From Paenibacillus sp. AN1007 (GTDB taxonomy: Bacteria; Bacillota; Bacilli; Paenibacillales; Paenibacillaceae), in the NCBI RefSeq assembly GCF_040702995.1, contig NZ_CP159992.1, forward strand, positions 4,768,501 to 4,832,500: DNA of 64,000 bases. The letters run 5' to 3'. Shown here piece after piece: positions 34,863 to 44,329 of the stretch (positions within the stretch are counted from its first letter, which is position 1; each line of letters opens with the position of its first letter). Position numbers and translations under genes: made by a program. The notes below the pieces were generated by a model that worked only from the letters and a program-made list of their open reading frames with translations, searched no databases and was not told where the DNA came from.

Positions 34863-35537
34863 ATGACCAAAGTGCTTATTATAGAGGATGATAATATGCT
34901 GGGGGACACCCTATCCTTGTATTTACAAGGTGAAGGATACGATGTATTTCGTGTGGATACTATCGGCGCGGCACTTTTGCAGCTGGACACCAGGCCAAAT
35001 ATCATTTTAATTGACCTGATGTTACCTGATTCGGGAGAGAAGAATCCATGTGCCTTCATGCGTGAACATACCTCCATACCGATGATTGTCATCTCTTCGT
35101 TAACCGAAGTGTCTGAGCGTATCCGTTCATTAACCGATGGTGCGGACGACTTTGTATGCAAACCTTTCAGTATGCAGGAGCTGAAGGCACGAATCGAGGC
35201 TGTTTTACGCCGATATGCGATATTGAACAGCTCTTCATTGAATGATAAGGAAACAGGGCTGACCCTTGATCTCGCACGCCGAACAATCCTGTTGAATAAT
35301 CGCAAAGTCGAAATGACCTTTTCCGAATTCGAAATTATGAAGCTGTTTGTACATAATCCGGACAAGGTATTCAGCCGTTACGCGCTCATCGAATCCATCC
35401 GTGGAATTGATGCTTACATTAATGATCGAACAATTGATGTACATATCACGAAACTGCGCAGGAAAATTGAAGACAACCCCAAAAACCCCCAATTTATTCA
35501 AACGATCTGGGGGGTCGGATATAAATTCACACCTTAA
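34863..35537 (+). CDS. OmpR/PhoB-type response regulator
   Basis: A 224-residue regulator: receiver domain with acidic pair D9/D10, phosphoacceptor D51 (LIDLMLPDSG) and K100 (VCKPFS), then a winged-helix DNA-binding domain ending in TIWGVGYKFTP. AAAGGA precedes the ATG at 34863; the open frame begins at 34842. It converges with the hybrid kinase gene, which ends 33 bases beyond. The two may form a pair even though the kinase has its own receiver and HPt domains. Confidence 0.9.
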   Translation: MTKVLIIEDDNMLGDTLSLYLQGEGYDVFRVDTIGAALLQLDTRPNIILIDLMLPDSGEKNPCAFMREHTSIPMIVISSLTEVSERIRSLTDGADDFVCKPFSMQELKARIEAVLRRYAILNSSSLNDKETGLTLDLARRTILLNNRKVEMTFSEFEIMKLFVHNPDKVFSRYALIESIRGIDAYINDRTIDVHITKLRRKIEDNPKNPQFIQTIWGVGYKFTP

Positions 35538-35569
35538 ACATGACCAAGGCTGCTGTATATACACCATGT

Positions 35570-38500
35570 TTACCATGGCAGTGACTCTGTAATGTGATTA
35601 ATTTCCTGCTGTACCTGCTGCAGGATCGAGGACAGTTCCTCTTCGGAGCTTGAATTGGATAATAAAAGTGATTCCAGGTGCCGCACCGACTGCAGCAGAT
35701 TTACAGCATGCAGATGGGCTGCAGCTCCTTTGAGAGAATGCGTACTGCGTAAAGCATCATGCTTCTGTTCCTGTCTTAAATATGCCTGTATTTTCCGTTC
35801 ATATTCGCTGTATTCCAGAGAAAACTTGGTCAGCGCAAATTGTAAAACATGCAGTTTGTCACCCATCTGCTGCAGCGCCTTATCTGTATCAACCCCCTTG
35901 ATCTCATGCATGCCCTTCAGATCAATCCAGGCTGCCAGTGTGTCTTTAATCTGCCTCTCATCAATCGGTTTAGTGAGAACAGCATTCATACCTGCCTCTA
36001 AATAGTCTTTATGGTCCCTTTTTGAGCTGTTTGCTGTAAGTGCAATGATGGGCATGGAATGATACTCTCTCATCTGACGAATATGTTTAACAGCCTCCAG
36101 TCCGTTCATTTCCGGCATGTATAGATCCATCAAAATCAGCTTCCACCGCTGCACATGCAGTTTCTGCAGCAGCTCTTTTCCATTATTCACGATCGTTACT
36201 TCAAACCCCAGCGGCTGCAGCATGGCCCGAATAGCAATCTGGTTAATCTCATGATCTTCTGCCACTAGAATCGATCCCTGATTCTTCCGTTCTAAGAATT
36301 CATCCTTATATTGAGTTTGGTTCAGTTCCTGCACTTCTTCTTCCTGCAGTGTCAACAGCGCCTCAAATAGACCGATACGGGTGATCGGTTTGAATATTAC
36401 AGCCTTCGGTCCGCTGTAGTGCAGTCTACTTGCAGGAGCACTGCTGCTGGATGCACGGGAATATGCTAATACCTGAATCCGGGTATCCTGCATCCTGGTA
36501 GTGAAACGACACCAGTTCAGCACCGAGTCTATCTCTTCTGTATCCATATCCAGCATGATCAGGAGAGAAGACGATCCATCCCCATCCGGATCTATCCTGC
36601 AGCTGTCTACCACCCCTTGGAAAGAGGTATAGGTTTCAGACCTGAGACCGAATGAGCGGAGCATCTGCTGCAAATTTTCGGCCGCCCTTCTGTCATTCTC
36701 CACAATGATTACATCATTCACAGCGTATAACAAAGGGTACGTTGGAAGAAAGGAAATATCCTCTATTTCTGTCAGTTCATATTTCAGATCAAAGGTGAAC
36801 ATGCTGTATTCACCAAGTACACTCTCGACTTGCAGACTGCCTCCTAACGAGGTGATCAAAAGATAACAAATGACCAATCCTAATCCTGATCCCCCGTACG
36901 TGCGATAGGTCGATGGTTCAGCTTGACCGAAAGGGACAAATAAACGTTCCATCTGTTCGGGTGAGATACCAATACCGGTATCTTCTACCTCAAAGCGGAT
37001 TACGACACGCTTTTCCTCAAATGCAAGTACTTCTGCATGAAATATGACATACCCTTGGTCCGTAAATTTTATTGCATTGTTAAGCAGATTAATAAGTACC
37101 TGTTCCAGTCGGAACGGATCACCAACTACCGTTAAAGGCAGATCGGAATCTGTCTGAAAAATAATCTCGATGTCTTTGTTCCCGATCGTTGTACTGATCT
37201 GATCAGCCACCCGTTTAAATACATCCTCCAGAGAAAAGGGGACATTCTCCATATTAAACATGCCTGCTTCAATTTTCGAAAAATCCAGGATATCTTTCAC
37301 TAAGGTCAGTAAGGACTCGGAGGACGCCGTGATTTTGCTTACATAATCCTGCTGCTGCGTAGTAAGATTCGTCCGCTGCAGCAGGGAGCTGAAACTGGTG
37401 ATACTGTTTAGTGGTGTACGCATTTCATGACTCATCAAGGCCAGGAACTCGCTCTTCGCCTGACTTGCTTTATCCGCTTTCACCCGTCTGTACTGATCCG
37501 TAGTATCCTGAAAAACAGCTTTAATCTGCTCACTGGACCCGGATGTCTTGATCGGGTATAGATGAACGCGAACGTGCAGTTCGTCACTCTCTCCGATCCG
37601 TAAGATGGACTCCGTTTCCTGCGTGGTTTTGGATAACAGTGCTTGATCAAAGGCCTGGAACCAGCACTCCGATTTGTCCATCACGAGCAGGTCTACAAGC
37701 TCACGCCCAATAACCTGCTGCCTGTCCGCCTGGAGAACATCCAGAAACTTCTGGTTAATCGAGACGATACGCCCGGCGCTGTCCAGTCCTGCTACCCAGT
37801 TGGCGGACAATCGCTCCAGCATTCGGTAACGCTCCTCACTTTCCTGAATCCTTCGTCTTACAGCTCGGTGTTCTGTAATATCAAGTCCATACCCGATCAC
37901 ATACTTCACCACGCCGTCCTCCAGAAAAGGAGCCAGCTTGACCAATGCATAATTCCCTTTATGCTCTATCTCAAAAAAAAAGAATTCGCCTCTCCATGCC
38001 CGGTTAAATTGTGTCTTCAAAAACTGAATTTTGTCTGGAGGCAGCGCGTTAATGGTTCCCAGTTGGAAGCTCTGTTCCAGACTTCGCATGTCCATACCCA
38101 GATGAGACAGCATCTCTCCTTCAAGCAGCAGAAACTCGAATTTGCCGTTATGCTTTCGGAGTTTAAACGTAAATCCGGGCTGCCTGCGCAGCATTTCCAG
38201 CACCTCCTGCTTTCTTTGAAACGCCAGCTGTTTGTAATGATGGTTCTGGTTGAGGAAGTACATAAATAATACAAGCAGTACCATGCACATGCTTTGAAGC
38301 AGCAGGGTAATACCATGGCTGAAAAGTGACGATGATGGATGGGTTATCGACATCGTGAACTGATAAACTACGAGCAGCAGCAGTGAACCAGACAGCCACT
38401 GGTAAACAAAATGGTGAATATACTTGAAATTCAGGAATGCAGCCAAAACAAACATCAATTCACACAAGGCATATTCCAAGTTTTCAATCGAGGGCCAGAA

Positions 38501-38794
38501 TCCCAGGTTGATCCGAAAAGCCCACAGTCCTGCATAGGTAATGAATGCTGTTCCTCCTCCCCCATAGTAGGCGGCAAGGAGGTAAACAACGGATCTGAAG
38601 TTCAGCAGCGTGCCATCATCCAATACAATCGAGAAATAGTATAATGCTGTTCCCAGCATGCTCATAGCAATTCCGATAATGATCCGAGTGGTGAAAGAAG
38701 GTTTCTTTCGATTGCTTGATTGATTTAGATAGTGATGGACCAGAAAGACAATGATTAATATTAATGTAAAATTTAAAACAAGATCGCGCAGCAA
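35570..38794 (-). CDS. Hybrid sensor histidine kinase with PAS, receivers and HPt
   Basis: A 1074-residue membrane kinase. Order: about six N-terminal transmembrane helices resembling a 5TMR-LYT-type sensor (1-200), two PAS-like regions (about 210-430), HisKA with the phospho-His in LMSHEMRTPLN (near 455), an ATPase domain (EDTGIGIS, GGSGLGL), a divergent receiver (VENDRRAAENL), a standard receiver with Asp in LILMDLYMPEMNG (near 888), and an HPt domain with His in RSTHSLKGAAAHL (near 1018). The start is a TTG with only a weak GGTGA box, preceded in frame by a TGA. Confidence 0.88.
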   Translation of the reverse strand: MLRDLVLNFTLILIIVFLVHHYLNQSSNRKKPSFTTRIIIGIAMSMLGTALYYFSIVLDDGTLLNFRSVVYLLAAYYGGGGTAFITYAGLWAFRINLGFWPSIENLEYALCELMFVLAAFLNFKYIHHFVYQWLSGSLLLLVVYQFTMSITHPSSSLFSHGITLLLQSMCMVLLVLFMYFLNQNHHYKQLAFQRKQEVLEMLRRQPGFTFKLRKHNGKFEFLLLEGEMLSHLGMDMRSLEQSFQLGTINALPPDKIQFLKTQFNRAWRGEFFFFEIEHKGNYALVKLAPFLEDGVVKYVIGYGLDITEHRAVRRRIQESEERYRMLERLSANWVAGLDSAGRIVSINQKFLDVLQADRQQVIGRELVDLLVMDKSECWFQAFDQALLSKTTQETESILRIGESDELHVRVHLYPIKTSGSSEQIKAVFQDTTDQYRRVKADKASQAKSEFLALMSHEMRTPLNSITSFSSLLQRTNLTTQQQDYVSKITASSESLLTLVKDILDFSKIEAGMFNMENVPFSLEDVFKRVADQISTTIGNKDIEIIFQTDSDLPLTVVGDPFRLEQVLINLLNNAIKFTDQGYVIFHAEVLAFEEKRVVIRFEVEDTGIGISPEQMERLFVPFGQAEPSTYRTYGGSGLGLVICYLLITSLGGSLQVESVLGEYSMFTFDLKYELTEIEDISFLPTYPLLYAVNDVIIVENDRRAAENLQQMLRSFGLRSETYTSFQGVVDSCRIDPDGDGSSSLLIMLDMDTEEIDSVLNWCRFTTRMQDTRIQVLAYSRASSSSAPASRLHYSGPKAVIFKPITRIGLFEALLTLQEEEVQELNQTQYKDEFLERKNQGSILVAEDHEINQIAIRAMLQPLGFEVTIVNNGKELLQKLHVQRWKLILMDLYMPEMNGLEAVKHIRQMREYHSMPIIALTANSSKRDHKDYLEAGMNAVLTKPIDERQIKDTLAAWIDLKGMHEIKGVDTDKALQQMGDKLHVLQFALTKFSLEYSEYERKIQAYLRQEQKHDALRSTHSLKGAAAHLHAVNLLQSVRHLESLLLSNSSSEEELSSILQQVQQEINHITESLPW

Positions 38795-39057
38795 ATTTCA
38801 CCATCCAGGTTACGACTTCAAGGTTCATTAACTTACGAAAAATAGAACAGGTTAGCATTACCTCTCTGTAATAATCAATCATATTACGCGAAACTCCCTT
38901 ATTCAATTGTGGATATGGATATGCAATTCTCCCGTCTTCCTTCATCTCTTCTAACATTTACCGAGCGCTATATATCCCAGAAATTTACACATAAAACCAG
39001 AGTAAAGGTCGACAAGACTATGTCAGTTCCTATATAAAAAATATGCCGCAAAGAAAA
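38795..39057. other. Gene-free stretch between the kinase and the metQ-type gene
   Basis: About 260 bases without a supported gene, expected to hold the kinase promoter. A minus-strand frame that overlaps the kinase N-terminus (38616-38957) has no family resemblance and is treated as a shadow. Confidence 0.4.
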
Positions 39058-39083
39058 AGACCCGAGCACCACTGCTCGGGTCT
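39058..39083 (-). terminator. Terminator of the metNIQ-type operon
   Basis: AGACCCGAGCA pairs with TGCTCGGGTCT around a four-base loop, followed by a T-run on the minus strand. It starts 16 bases after the last stop codon. Confidence 0.9.
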
Positions 39084-39099
39084 GCAATAATCTATCAAC

Positions 39100-39936
39100 T
39101 TAAAATGCGGGGATGGCAATATCGGCATAGTTTTTCTCAAAAAAAGCTTTCACTTCAGGACCTGCCATGCGTTTAGCCAGCTTTTGGATTGCTTCAGAAT
39201 CTTTATTATCCTCACGAGCTACCATCGTGATCGCAAAATGGGAATCATCCTTTTCAGTCAGCAAAGCATCCTTCTTCGGTGTGAGACCCAGTGGGCTGGC
39301 ATAGGCCGGAGTCATGGCAACCAGGTCTGCATCATCCATCATGCGGGCAAGCATCAGCAGATCCACTTCTTTGAACTTAAAGTTCTTTTGGTTTTCGGTA
39401 ATGTCTGCTTGCGTAGCATTAAAGCCTACGCCCTCTTTAAGTTTGATCAGACCGTTTTGTTCCAGCATGACCAGGGAACGTCCGATGTTCGACGGATCAT
39501 TGGCAATGGCAATGACCGCACCTTCGGGCAGCTCATCCATGGACTTGTACTTCTTGGAGTAACCACCATAGATTGCATTGTAGATGGGCTGTACAGGGAC
39601 CAGATTGGCATTGTTCGCCTCATTATACTGCTTCATATACGGGACGTGCTGGAAGAAGTTAGCATCCACTTCCTTGTTCGCCAGTGCTGTGTTTGGCTGC
39701 ACGTTATCGGACAGCACCACAACCTCCAGATTGATGCCATCCTCTTTAAGAAGTGGTTTAACGATATCCAGCACATCCGTCATTGGCGGAATTAGTGTGG
39801 CTACTTTCAAAGTGACTTCCTGTCCGGCTTGTGTTTCCTGTTTGGTACCTTCAGCAGCTGGTGTTTCTTCTTTTTTCCCACAGGCAGATACAACCAGCAT
39901 AACTGCAAGCAGCATGAGCATTAATTTTGCTTTCAT
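39100..39936 (-). CDS. metQ: NlpA/MetQ-family substrate-binding lipoprotein
   Basis: A 278-residue lipoprotein: signal peptide with lipobox VSAC (C19), then the NlpA fold (TLKVATLIPPMTDVLDIVKP; NVQPNTALANKEVDANFFQH; IAIANDPSNIGRSLVML). It captures the substrate outside the cell for the permease and ATPase encoded upstream. The family binds methionine or its derivatives. It is last in the operon, 68 bases after metI, with AAGGGG before the ATG. Confidence 0.88.
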   Translation of the reverse strand: MKAKLMLMLLAVMLVVSACGKKEETPAAEGTKQETQAGQEVTLKVATLIPPMTDVLDIVKPLLKEDGINLEVVVLSDNVQPNTALANKEVDANFFQHVPYMKQYNEANNANLVPVQPIYNAIYGGYSKKYKSMDELPEGAVIAIANDPSNIGRSLVMLEQNGLIKLKEGVGFNATQADITENQKNFKFKEVDLLMLARMMDDADLVAMTPAYASPLGLTPKKDALLTEKDDSHFAITMVAREDNKDSEAIQKLAKRMAGPEVKAFFEKNYADIAIPAF

Positions 39937-40004
39937 TAAATGTTTACCCCTTATCTGTAATAATCTGTTGTTGTTTTTAGCAGTTCATAACCGCCTGCCG
40001 TGCA

Positions 40005-40676
40005 TCAGGATCTGCGATCCAGCCAGCGAGACAGCCGACTGCCCGTAAATTGAATCAGCTGTACGAAAATAATCATGATGATAATCGTAAATATCATAAT
40101 CTCCGTTTCGAAGCGCTGATAACCGTAACGAATGGCAAAATCACCAACACCGCCGCCACCAACAATACCCATTACGGTGGAATAGGAAATAAAGCTGATC
40201 GCTGCCGTAGTTAGTCCCAGTACAAGACCTGAACGGGCCTCCACATACAGGAACTTAACGACCAACTGCAGCGTGGAAGCTCCCATAGACGAAGCCGCTT
40301 CAATTACGCCTTTTGGCACGTCCAGCAGAGCCTGTTCAACCAGCCTGGCATAATAGGCAATAGCAATGACTGATAGAGGCACCGTCGCTGCTAACGTACC
40401 GATCGATGTTCCCACAATCATACGAGTGAAGGGGATCATGAATACAACCAGCAGCAGGAACGGAAAGGAACGAATGATATTGACAAGGCTGCCCAGTACC
40501 GTAAACAAAGCCCTATTCTGATATCGCTGCCCCCGGCGGAACAGGTAGAGCAGTGTACCAAGCGGCAGACCGACCAAAACAGCTGCTGCGATGGAGATGC
40601 CCACCATTACAAATGTCTCTCCGATGGCCTGCCAGATTTCGTGCTGATATTTCAGCACTGATTCAGGTAACATCAT
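40005..40676 (-). CDS. metI: Methionine-type ABC transporter permease
   Basis: A 223-residue inner-membrane permease with five to six helices and the EAA loop EAASSMGASTLQLVVKF. The match is to MetI. Its start overlaps the stop of the ATPase gene by four bases, as is common for metN-metI. Confidence 0.9.
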   Translation of the reverse strand: MMLPESVLKYQHEIWQAIGETFVMVGISIAAAVLVGLPLGTLLYLFRRGQRYQNRALFTVLGSLVNIIRSFPFLLLVVFMIPFTRMIVGTSIGTLAATVPLSVIAIAYYARLVEQALLDVPKGVIEAASSMGASTLQLVVKFLYVEARSGLVLGLTTAAISFISYSTVMGIVGGGGVGDFAIRYGYQRFETEIMIFTIIIMIIFVQLIQFTGSRLSRWLDRRS

Positions 40677-41482
40677 CGGCTGCCCTCCTGTTCCACGATA
40701 CGATGTGCAGCCGAGCCCATTTCTTCCAATGAATCACCTGCAAGCAGTGAAGTCAGCAGATCGGGCTGCGGTGCAGGAATACTTCTGACCTCTGCTTTGG
40801 AAAGTGTGCGCACAATCTGACCATCCTTCATCATTGAAATACGATGACATAATCGCCGAGCCGCTTCCATCTCATGGGTAACAACTACAATCGTCACTCC
40901 CATCGTCTCGTTTACATGGCGCAGCACATCCAATATTCCACCTGTTGTCTGCGGATCAAGCGAAGATGTAGGCTCGTCACATAGCAGTACGGCTGGATGA
41001 CTGGCAAGCGCTCTGGCGATAGCGACACGCTGCTTCTGTCCTCCGCTCAGCTGAGCCGGATACTGGTCCGCCTTATCTTCCAGCCCCACGAATCGAAGTA
41101 CTTCCAACCCTCGCTCTCTCCGCTGTGAACGTGACTTCCCCACCAGTTCCAGCGGCATACTCACATTGCCCAGAACCGTCCGGTTGCTGACCAGGTTGAA
41201 GTGCTGGAAGATCATGCCGATAGATCGGCGTGCCTCACGCAGTTTCCGCTCATTCATCCCGGACAGATGCTGGCCATTAACAATAACTTCTCCAGCATCA
41301 GGATGCTCCAAACCGTTAAGCATGCGCAGCAGGGTAGACTTTCCCGCTCCACTGGAGCCAATGATACCGTGAATCTCACCTTGTTCCACTTCGAGTGAGA
41401 CAGACCGCAAGGCCTCAAATCCCTGATCAGCACGGGAACCGCGCTCGTTGAACCGCTTGCTTACACCATATAATGAAATCAT
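40673..41482 (-). CDS. metN: Methionine-type ABC transporter ATPase
   Basis: A 269-residue ATPase with Walker A GSSGAGKST, Q-loop FQHFNL, ABC signature LSGGQKQR, Walker B VLLCDEPTS and the H-loop VVTHE. A short C-terminal tail replaces the full ACT-like regulatory domain of E. coli MetN, so feedback inhibition by methionine may be lacking. Start 41482 (MISLYGVSKRF) follows GGGAGGG; the frame is open to 41611 but that part resembles nothing. First gene of metN-metI-metQ. No S-box or T-box is visible in the short upstream gap. Confidence 0.9.
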   Translation of the reverse strand: MISLYGVSKRFNERGSRADQGFEALRSVSLEVEQGEIHGIIGSSGAGKSTLLRMLNGLEHPDAGEVIVNGQHLSGMNERKLREARRSIGMIFQHFNLVSNRTVLGNVSMPLELVGKSRSQRRERGLEVLRFVGLEDKADQYPAQLSGGQKQRVAIARALASHPAVLLCDEPTSSLDPQTTGGILDVLRHVNETMGVTIVVVTHEMEAARRLCHRISMMKDGQIVRTLSKAEVRSIPAPQPDLLTSLLAGDSLEEMGSAAHRIVEQEGSR

Positions 41483-41534
41483 GGAGATTCCCTCCCGTGT
41501 TGGATCATGTATGGTTCTGTCCAGAACACATGAA

Positions 41535-41568
41535 GAAAGCCCGCACAGCCGAGAACCGGAGCGCGAGC
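41535..41568 (-). terminator. Possible terminator after the beta-propeller lipoprotein gene
   Basis: On the minus strand GCTCGC pairs with GCGGGC and an inner CCG/CGG pair follows, with a TTTCTT tail. The stem is imperfect. Confidence 0.4.
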
Positions 41569-41615
41569 AATCCTGTTTATTTATAATAAAACAACATGAG
41601 GGCCCAGACAAGCTT

Positions 41616-44054
41616 TTACGGAGATATATCTCCTTCCATCAGATTGGCTGGAAGAACACGGAAACGTCCATTGGCTGATCCGACGTATACTTCACTGCCA
41701 GCCCGGTTGATCATGCCATTTTTCGCCTCCCGATCCCGATGTTCCGGCGTGCCCATGACAACATCCTGTACACGTCCCAGCAGCGTACCATCCTTTTTAT
41801 TCATCACAAGTAAATTTTCATGCATCGGCAGCAGCAGTCGTTCTCCAATCACAAGATAACTGCCCTGATTCAAAGCATATCGGTTCCTTCCAATGGATTC
41901 CTTGGCAATCCAGCGTGTCTCCCCCGTGCGATAATCAATGGCTGCAGGATATCCATTCATGATTACATACAGGCGATCTCCCTCAATCAATCCCCGTTCA
42001 ATCTTTGCATCCAGCTTCCAGCGAACTTTTCCTGATTCCGGATCGTATAAGGCAGTTGTATAATCTTCGTAATCGCCGTAAAGATCCCCTTTTTTATGCT
42101 CACGAATCAGCATCATGCCATCCTGCAGCAGCTCAGGCTGCTGACCTCCACGGGCCGGAAATCGAGAGAGTTTCCTGCCAGAAGACAGATCCAGCAGCAC
42201 CCATTGGTCGTTCAGCAGCATCCAGCGCTGCAGCGGGACCGAAGCGAACGGATCAGAACGATAGATTCCATCGAAATAAGGATTATTTTCGATATAATCA
42301 AACACTGATTTTTCCGAATCAACCTGCCACATCGTTCTTCCTGTCAGCGGATCTGCTGCAGTGAGCTTGTTCTGCTCCCAATACATAACATAAGGCTCAT
42401 CCGCACTTTGGTTCATCAATTGATATCCTGTCGTTAATTTCCTGCTCCATAACGGTTTACCGTTTGAACTATTCAACACATGGATTCGTCCGTTACTGGA
42501 ATTTTTAGCAGCGAAGGTATCCACAATAACTACATTTTGGGCCGCTTTAATGCCTTTTAATTCAACAATGTCACCAGCGGAATCCGTAGGTTTGGTACGC
42601 TGCTTATTCGAACTGTTCGGTGGGTTCTCCTTTGCAGGCTTGTATTCCCATATCACCTTCCCATTCTTCAGGTTCATATGCCGCACACGATCCACATACT
42701 GCTTACGTTCCGTATCATAACTGGTGTACAACGTAACCGCATCACGTTTGTAATTTAGAAAGGCTTGGGCAGGGCCATATCCGGCATGTACCCTCCACAG
42801 CATTTTTCCAGTCTGCCGATCGAGAGCGTAATAGGCATCCTCATAGTGCATGCCGCTGAATCCACCATCATCCCCTTTCATGAGAAGGACATCATCTGTG
42901 CCCGCTTGCAGAAAGGTGTAGTTCAGATTCCCTTGATTCACCCATTTCGGTTTCCAGGACAGCGTTGGCGGCATGGACTTACCGGTTACTTGAGCAGTGT
43001 AAGAAAATACATTAAATCGACTGCTGCTCCAATAGGGGATTTCGTTGTTACTTTGGTCAGATGGCACATTCCAGCGAACTTCAGTCAACTTGTTATTTTT
43101 ATTAAACGTTAACAATACATGCGCTTCCTGACGCTCATACCTCCAGGTCTGGCCGATTCGCATCGGATAACCGGTATCATTCAAATTTCGGGATTGTTCC
43201 TTCCAATCCGGCTCACCTAACCACTTTACTGCCTGCTTCGTGGTTGTCGTCTGATTTAGTCTGGCATCTGTCAGGTGCCGAATGAAAGATATAGACAAAG
43301 GTTGTTCTTTGGTGAACCAGCCATCGCTTATAAGCTTTTGGTCCGTGATATCTTTTTTCTTGATCCACAGCAGCACATGCTGGAAGCTTGTTTCTTCCTT
43401 ATTCCAGATGCGCGGGGCTATGGATACTCCATACCATTCTTTCCATTCCGCCACAAGGAGGGCCTGATTCGTCAGCACTTGGTTGGCTTGCCAGGTTACA
43501 GCACTGTCGGGGGTCAAGTGCAGCTTGCTTCCAGTTCGAACTTCGAAAGTACGAAGATCGGTCTCCGTCATGCTTCCGCTCTGTTTGAGCGCATACCAGC
43601 CAGGGAGCCAGTAACGGTCTTTTCCCCTCGTCTTGAGCTGTATCCAATCTCCCTGAACATCTGTTAATGTATATGTTTCACTTGGTATCGTACGATATGT
43701 AATCTTCATCTGATCCGCAGCAGTGCGGCTATCCTTTCGTCCGCTGAACAGCGGCAGTCCATCTGCCAGATTCACCTTCTCCCCTTTCTTGTACGGTATC
43801 TTGATGGAAGTATTCTTCGCTGTAAGCGGCGTTAGAGAAGACAACAGCATTGAGTGATTATACATTGTGTTGGAGATTTGCAGTTGAGCAGCTTTCACGT
43901 CCGGCGTCGGTAATGCCGACTTCTGAGCCTGTCCGCCCCATGCATTCGTTTGAGGTTCCGGCATCATGCATCCTGTGAGGAGTACGAGTACAATTCCGGT
44001 TAAGGCAGCGCTTCCGGTATACCCCACGGTTTTCCGATCAGTCACCTTCTTCAC
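41616..44054 (-). CDS. PQQ-like beta-propeller lipoprotein
   Basis: An 812-residue secreted lipoprotein with lipobox LLTGC (C29) after a short signal peptide. The C-terminal half has repeated beta-propeller blades of the PQQ/quinoprotein type, e.g. YYALDRQTGKMLWRVHAG, GRIHVLNSSNGKPLWSRKL and YDPESGKVRWKLDA. The N-terminal half has SH3-like and SmpA-like stretches. The start is a GTG at 44054, chosen because it has GGGGGA nine bases upstream and yields a clean lipoprotein signal; the open frame to 44183 does not. Function unknown. Probably a cell-surface binding or scaffold protein. Confidence 0.78.
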   Translation of the reverse strand: MKKVTDRKTVGYTGSAALTGIVLVLLTGCMMPEPQTNAWGGQAQKSALPTPDVKAAQLQISNTMYNHSMLLSSLTPLTAKNTSIKIPYKKGEKVNLADGLPLFSGRKDSRTAADQMKITYRTIPSETYTLTDVQGDWIQLKTRGKDRYWLPGWYALKQSGSMTETDLRTFEVRTGSKLHLTPDSAVTWQANQVLTNQALLVAEWKEWYGVSIAPRIWNKEETSFQHVLLWIKKKDITDQKLISDGWFTKEQPLSISFIRHLTDARLNQTTTTKQAVKWLGEPDWKEQSRNLNDTGYPMRIGQTWRYERQEAHVLLTFNKNNKLTEVRWNVPSDQSNNEIPYWSSSRFNVFSYTAQVTGKSMPPTLSWKPKWVNQGNLNYTFLQAGTDDVLLMKGDDGGFSGMHYEDAYYALDRQTGKMLWRVHAGYGPAQAFLNYKRDAVTLYTSYDTERKQYVDRVRHMNLKNGKVIWEYKPAKENPPNSSNKQRTKPTDSAGDIVELKGIKAAQNVVIVDTFAAKNSSNGRIHVLNSSNGKPLWSRKLTTGYQLMNQSADEPYVMYWEQNKLTAADPLTGRTMWQVDSEKSVFDYIENNPYFDGIYRSDPFASVPLQRWMLLNDQWVLLDLSSGRKLSRFPARGGQQPELLQDGMMLIREHKKGDLYGDYEDYTTALYDPESGKVRWKLDAKIERGLIEGDRLYVIMNGYPAAIDYRTGETRWIAKESIGRNRYALNQGSYLVIGERLLLPMHENLLVMNKKDGTLLGRVQDVVMGTPEHRDREAKNGMINRAGSEVYVGSANGRFRVLPANLMEGDISP

Positions 44055-44329
44055 ACGTATCCATCCCCCAATAGAAGTTATTTCCATATAAGACGCTCTG
44101 CGCTGCAAAAAGTTACCTATTTTCCACATGAGTTTTGGAAAATCACACCTTTTTGCTCTATTGTATGCCGGGTGAGACAGCATCAGTATCTCCGCTACTG
44201 CATCAGCATCTTACACTCTGCTTCGAAGTTTAATATACAAGATTTGGGTTAATATCTTATGGATGTTCCATTAATATGCAACTTTTGGGATAATCCGCCC
44301 GTCTAATGAACTGAAAGGAGAATGATACT

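Noticed and set aside
38616..38957. Minus-strand frame overlapping the hybrid kinase start
   Set aside because: Different frame from the kinase, no family resemblance and no convincing ribosome binding site; a leader-peptide role is possible but unsupported.
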